From positions 1-33,951 of the forward strand of contig JBCCGK010000118.1 of assembly GCA_039029315.1 (NCBI GenBank): a stretch of 33,951 nt of DNA. Reading direction: 5' to 3'. Below the pieces are notes generated by a model that worked only from the letters and a program-made list of their open reading frames with translations, was not told the origin of the DNA and searched no databases. A program made the translations under genes and the position numbers. Positions 33,484 through 33,951 of this stretch are shown here, in pieces. How positions within the stretch are numbered: position 1 is the stretch's first letter; each line of letters begins with the position of its first letter. This DNA is from JBCCCJ01 sp039029315. GTDB lineage: Bacteria > Bacteroidota > Bacteroidia > J057.

Positions 33484-33519
33484 GTGTGTGAGCAAAAAAA
33501 AAGAAGGGGGAAGAGACAC

Positions 33520-33580
33520 AGCTCAGCGCAGATGCCAGCGCGAGCGGAGCGAAGCCAGCCAGGCATCATGCGCCAGAGCT
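33520..33580 (+). other. Conserved 61-nt stem-loop downstream of target 2
   Basis: The same stem-loop as after target 1, one base different in the right arm (C for T), making a Watson-Crick pair in place of G-U. The block stays alike to base 33595 (30690 in copy 1), then the two downstream sequences become unrelated. Confidence 0.5.
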
Positions 33581-33595
33581 GTGTGCAGGGTTGGC

Positions 33596-33851
33596 CGCGG
33601 CCAGTGCTGTTTAGTTCTACCGACACCGAAGGTGGCAATCTAATGGAAGGCTTGGATTGCAGGGGAGTAAATGGGCTGAGGAAGCTTTTGCGATTAGAAT
33701 TGCTGTCTTTTTTTGTAAAAGAGTTTGGTTCGAACTGCAAAAGGCCCTTCGGCTCCGCCATAACCCTTCCCACATGCCCGCTCAGGGTGACATCATTGAT
33801 ATAAAGAAATTTGGTAGTGCAATACATGTAAGGCTGTCATGGTACGTAGCA
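33596..33851. other. Gene-free spacer after target 2
   Basis: No credible coding region, reverse transcriptase start or template repeat is found. The segment reading AAGGCCCTTCGGCTCCGCC (from 33740) is locally palindromic. It differs from the spacer after target 1. Confidence 0.45.
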
Positions 33852-33942
33852 ATGATCGGCAGACCATTGCTAGGTGGGATGTTATCGAAGAGAATGCCTT
33901 CCTATCTACGATAGGCAAAGCGAGAGATGGTCTGCCGATCAT
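33852..33942. repeat. 91-bp element with perfect 16-bp inverted ends
   Basis: ATGATCGGCAGACCAT at 33852-33867 is the exact reverse complement of 33927-33942. Between them is a second hairpin, CCTATC-TAC-GATAGG (33901-33915). It could be a structured RNA, a protein-binding palindrome or a small mobile element. It ends 9 bp before the right edge of the window. Confidence 0.55.
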
Positions 33943-33951
33943 CTCTACAAA

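Noticed and set aside
33367..33827. Open frames on both strands across the end of target 2 and its 3' flank
   Set aside because: They overlap the variable region and hairpins out of frame and match parts of the equivalent frame after target 1 only because the DNA is duplicated.
33852..33942. Retron msr-msd or a CRISPR repeat
   Set aside because: No reverse transcriptase follows within the window, there is only a single inverted pair with no direct-repeat spacers, and the arms are longer than typical retron ends.

Overview
The window reads as chromosomal DNA of a member of the Bacteroidota. The evidence is a type IX secretion (T9SS) sorting domain, choice-of-anchor L and J surface proteins, a TonB-dependent receptor with a carboxypeptidase-like N-terminal domain, a fused E1 alpha/beta dehydrogenase, a 7TMR-DISM histidine kinase, and several TAnnTTTG -7 promoter boxes just upstream of start codons. 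Placement in Saprospiria or a nearby lineage is only a guess. No rRNA, tRNA, CRISPR array or complete insertion sequence was seen.

Layout. Bases 1-2067 (minus) hold the N-terminal 689 codons of a secreted choice-of-anchor L / Calx-beta / PKD surface protein that runs off the left edge. Bases 2163-3981 (minus) hold a SUI1-like factor, a class IV aminotransferase-fold protein lacking the usual PLP lysine, and a small PAS-like protein with a Cys pair motif. A GT4 glycosyltransferase (4072-5337) faces the other way. Bases 5419-9920 form a catabolic module: a TetR regulator divergent from a fused E1 alpha/beta 2-oxoacid dehydrogenase followed 11 bp later by an acyl-CoA dehydrogenase, suggesting branched-chain amino or keto acid breakdown under TetR control. 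Bases 10018-12000 (minus) encode a stand-alone response regulator and a PAS histidine kinase. Bases 12144-15561 (minus) hold a TonB-dependent receptor and a beta/gamma-crystallin lipoprotein. Then come topA (minus), a GNAT, a 71-residue orphan, a RecB/AddA-like helicase-nuclease, a zinc-ribbon membrane protein, a 7TMR-DISM sensor kinase (minus), a second GNAT, and a T9SS-exported choice-of-anchor J protein with a good terminator.

The right end (28.8-33.95 kb) is the most interesting part. Two paralogous secreted proteins (28893-30569 and 31742-33469) share a signal peptide, a trypsin-like protease domain with an intact His/Asp/Ser triad, a helical TPR-like linker and a C-terminal formylglycine-generating-enzyme (SUMF1/C-type-lectin) domain. 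The last 40 or so codons look like the variable region of a diversity-generating retroelement (DGR). In a 69-nt stretch the two genes differ at 21 positions, 20 of them first or second codon positions and 16 of them involving an adenine. In the 285-nt core of the same domain 14 of 16 differences are at third positions. The hypervariable stretch is followed by 59 identical bases carrying a small hairpin over the stop codon and then a second, 61-nt hairpin, both in the same place in the two copies. No reverse transcriptase, Avd or template repeat is in the window, so the mutagenic cassette must lie elsewhere (beyond the right edge or in trans). The spacer between the two genes carries two MITE-like 146-151 bp repeats and another palindromic element, and the right edge has a 16-bp perfect inverted repeat of unknown nature.
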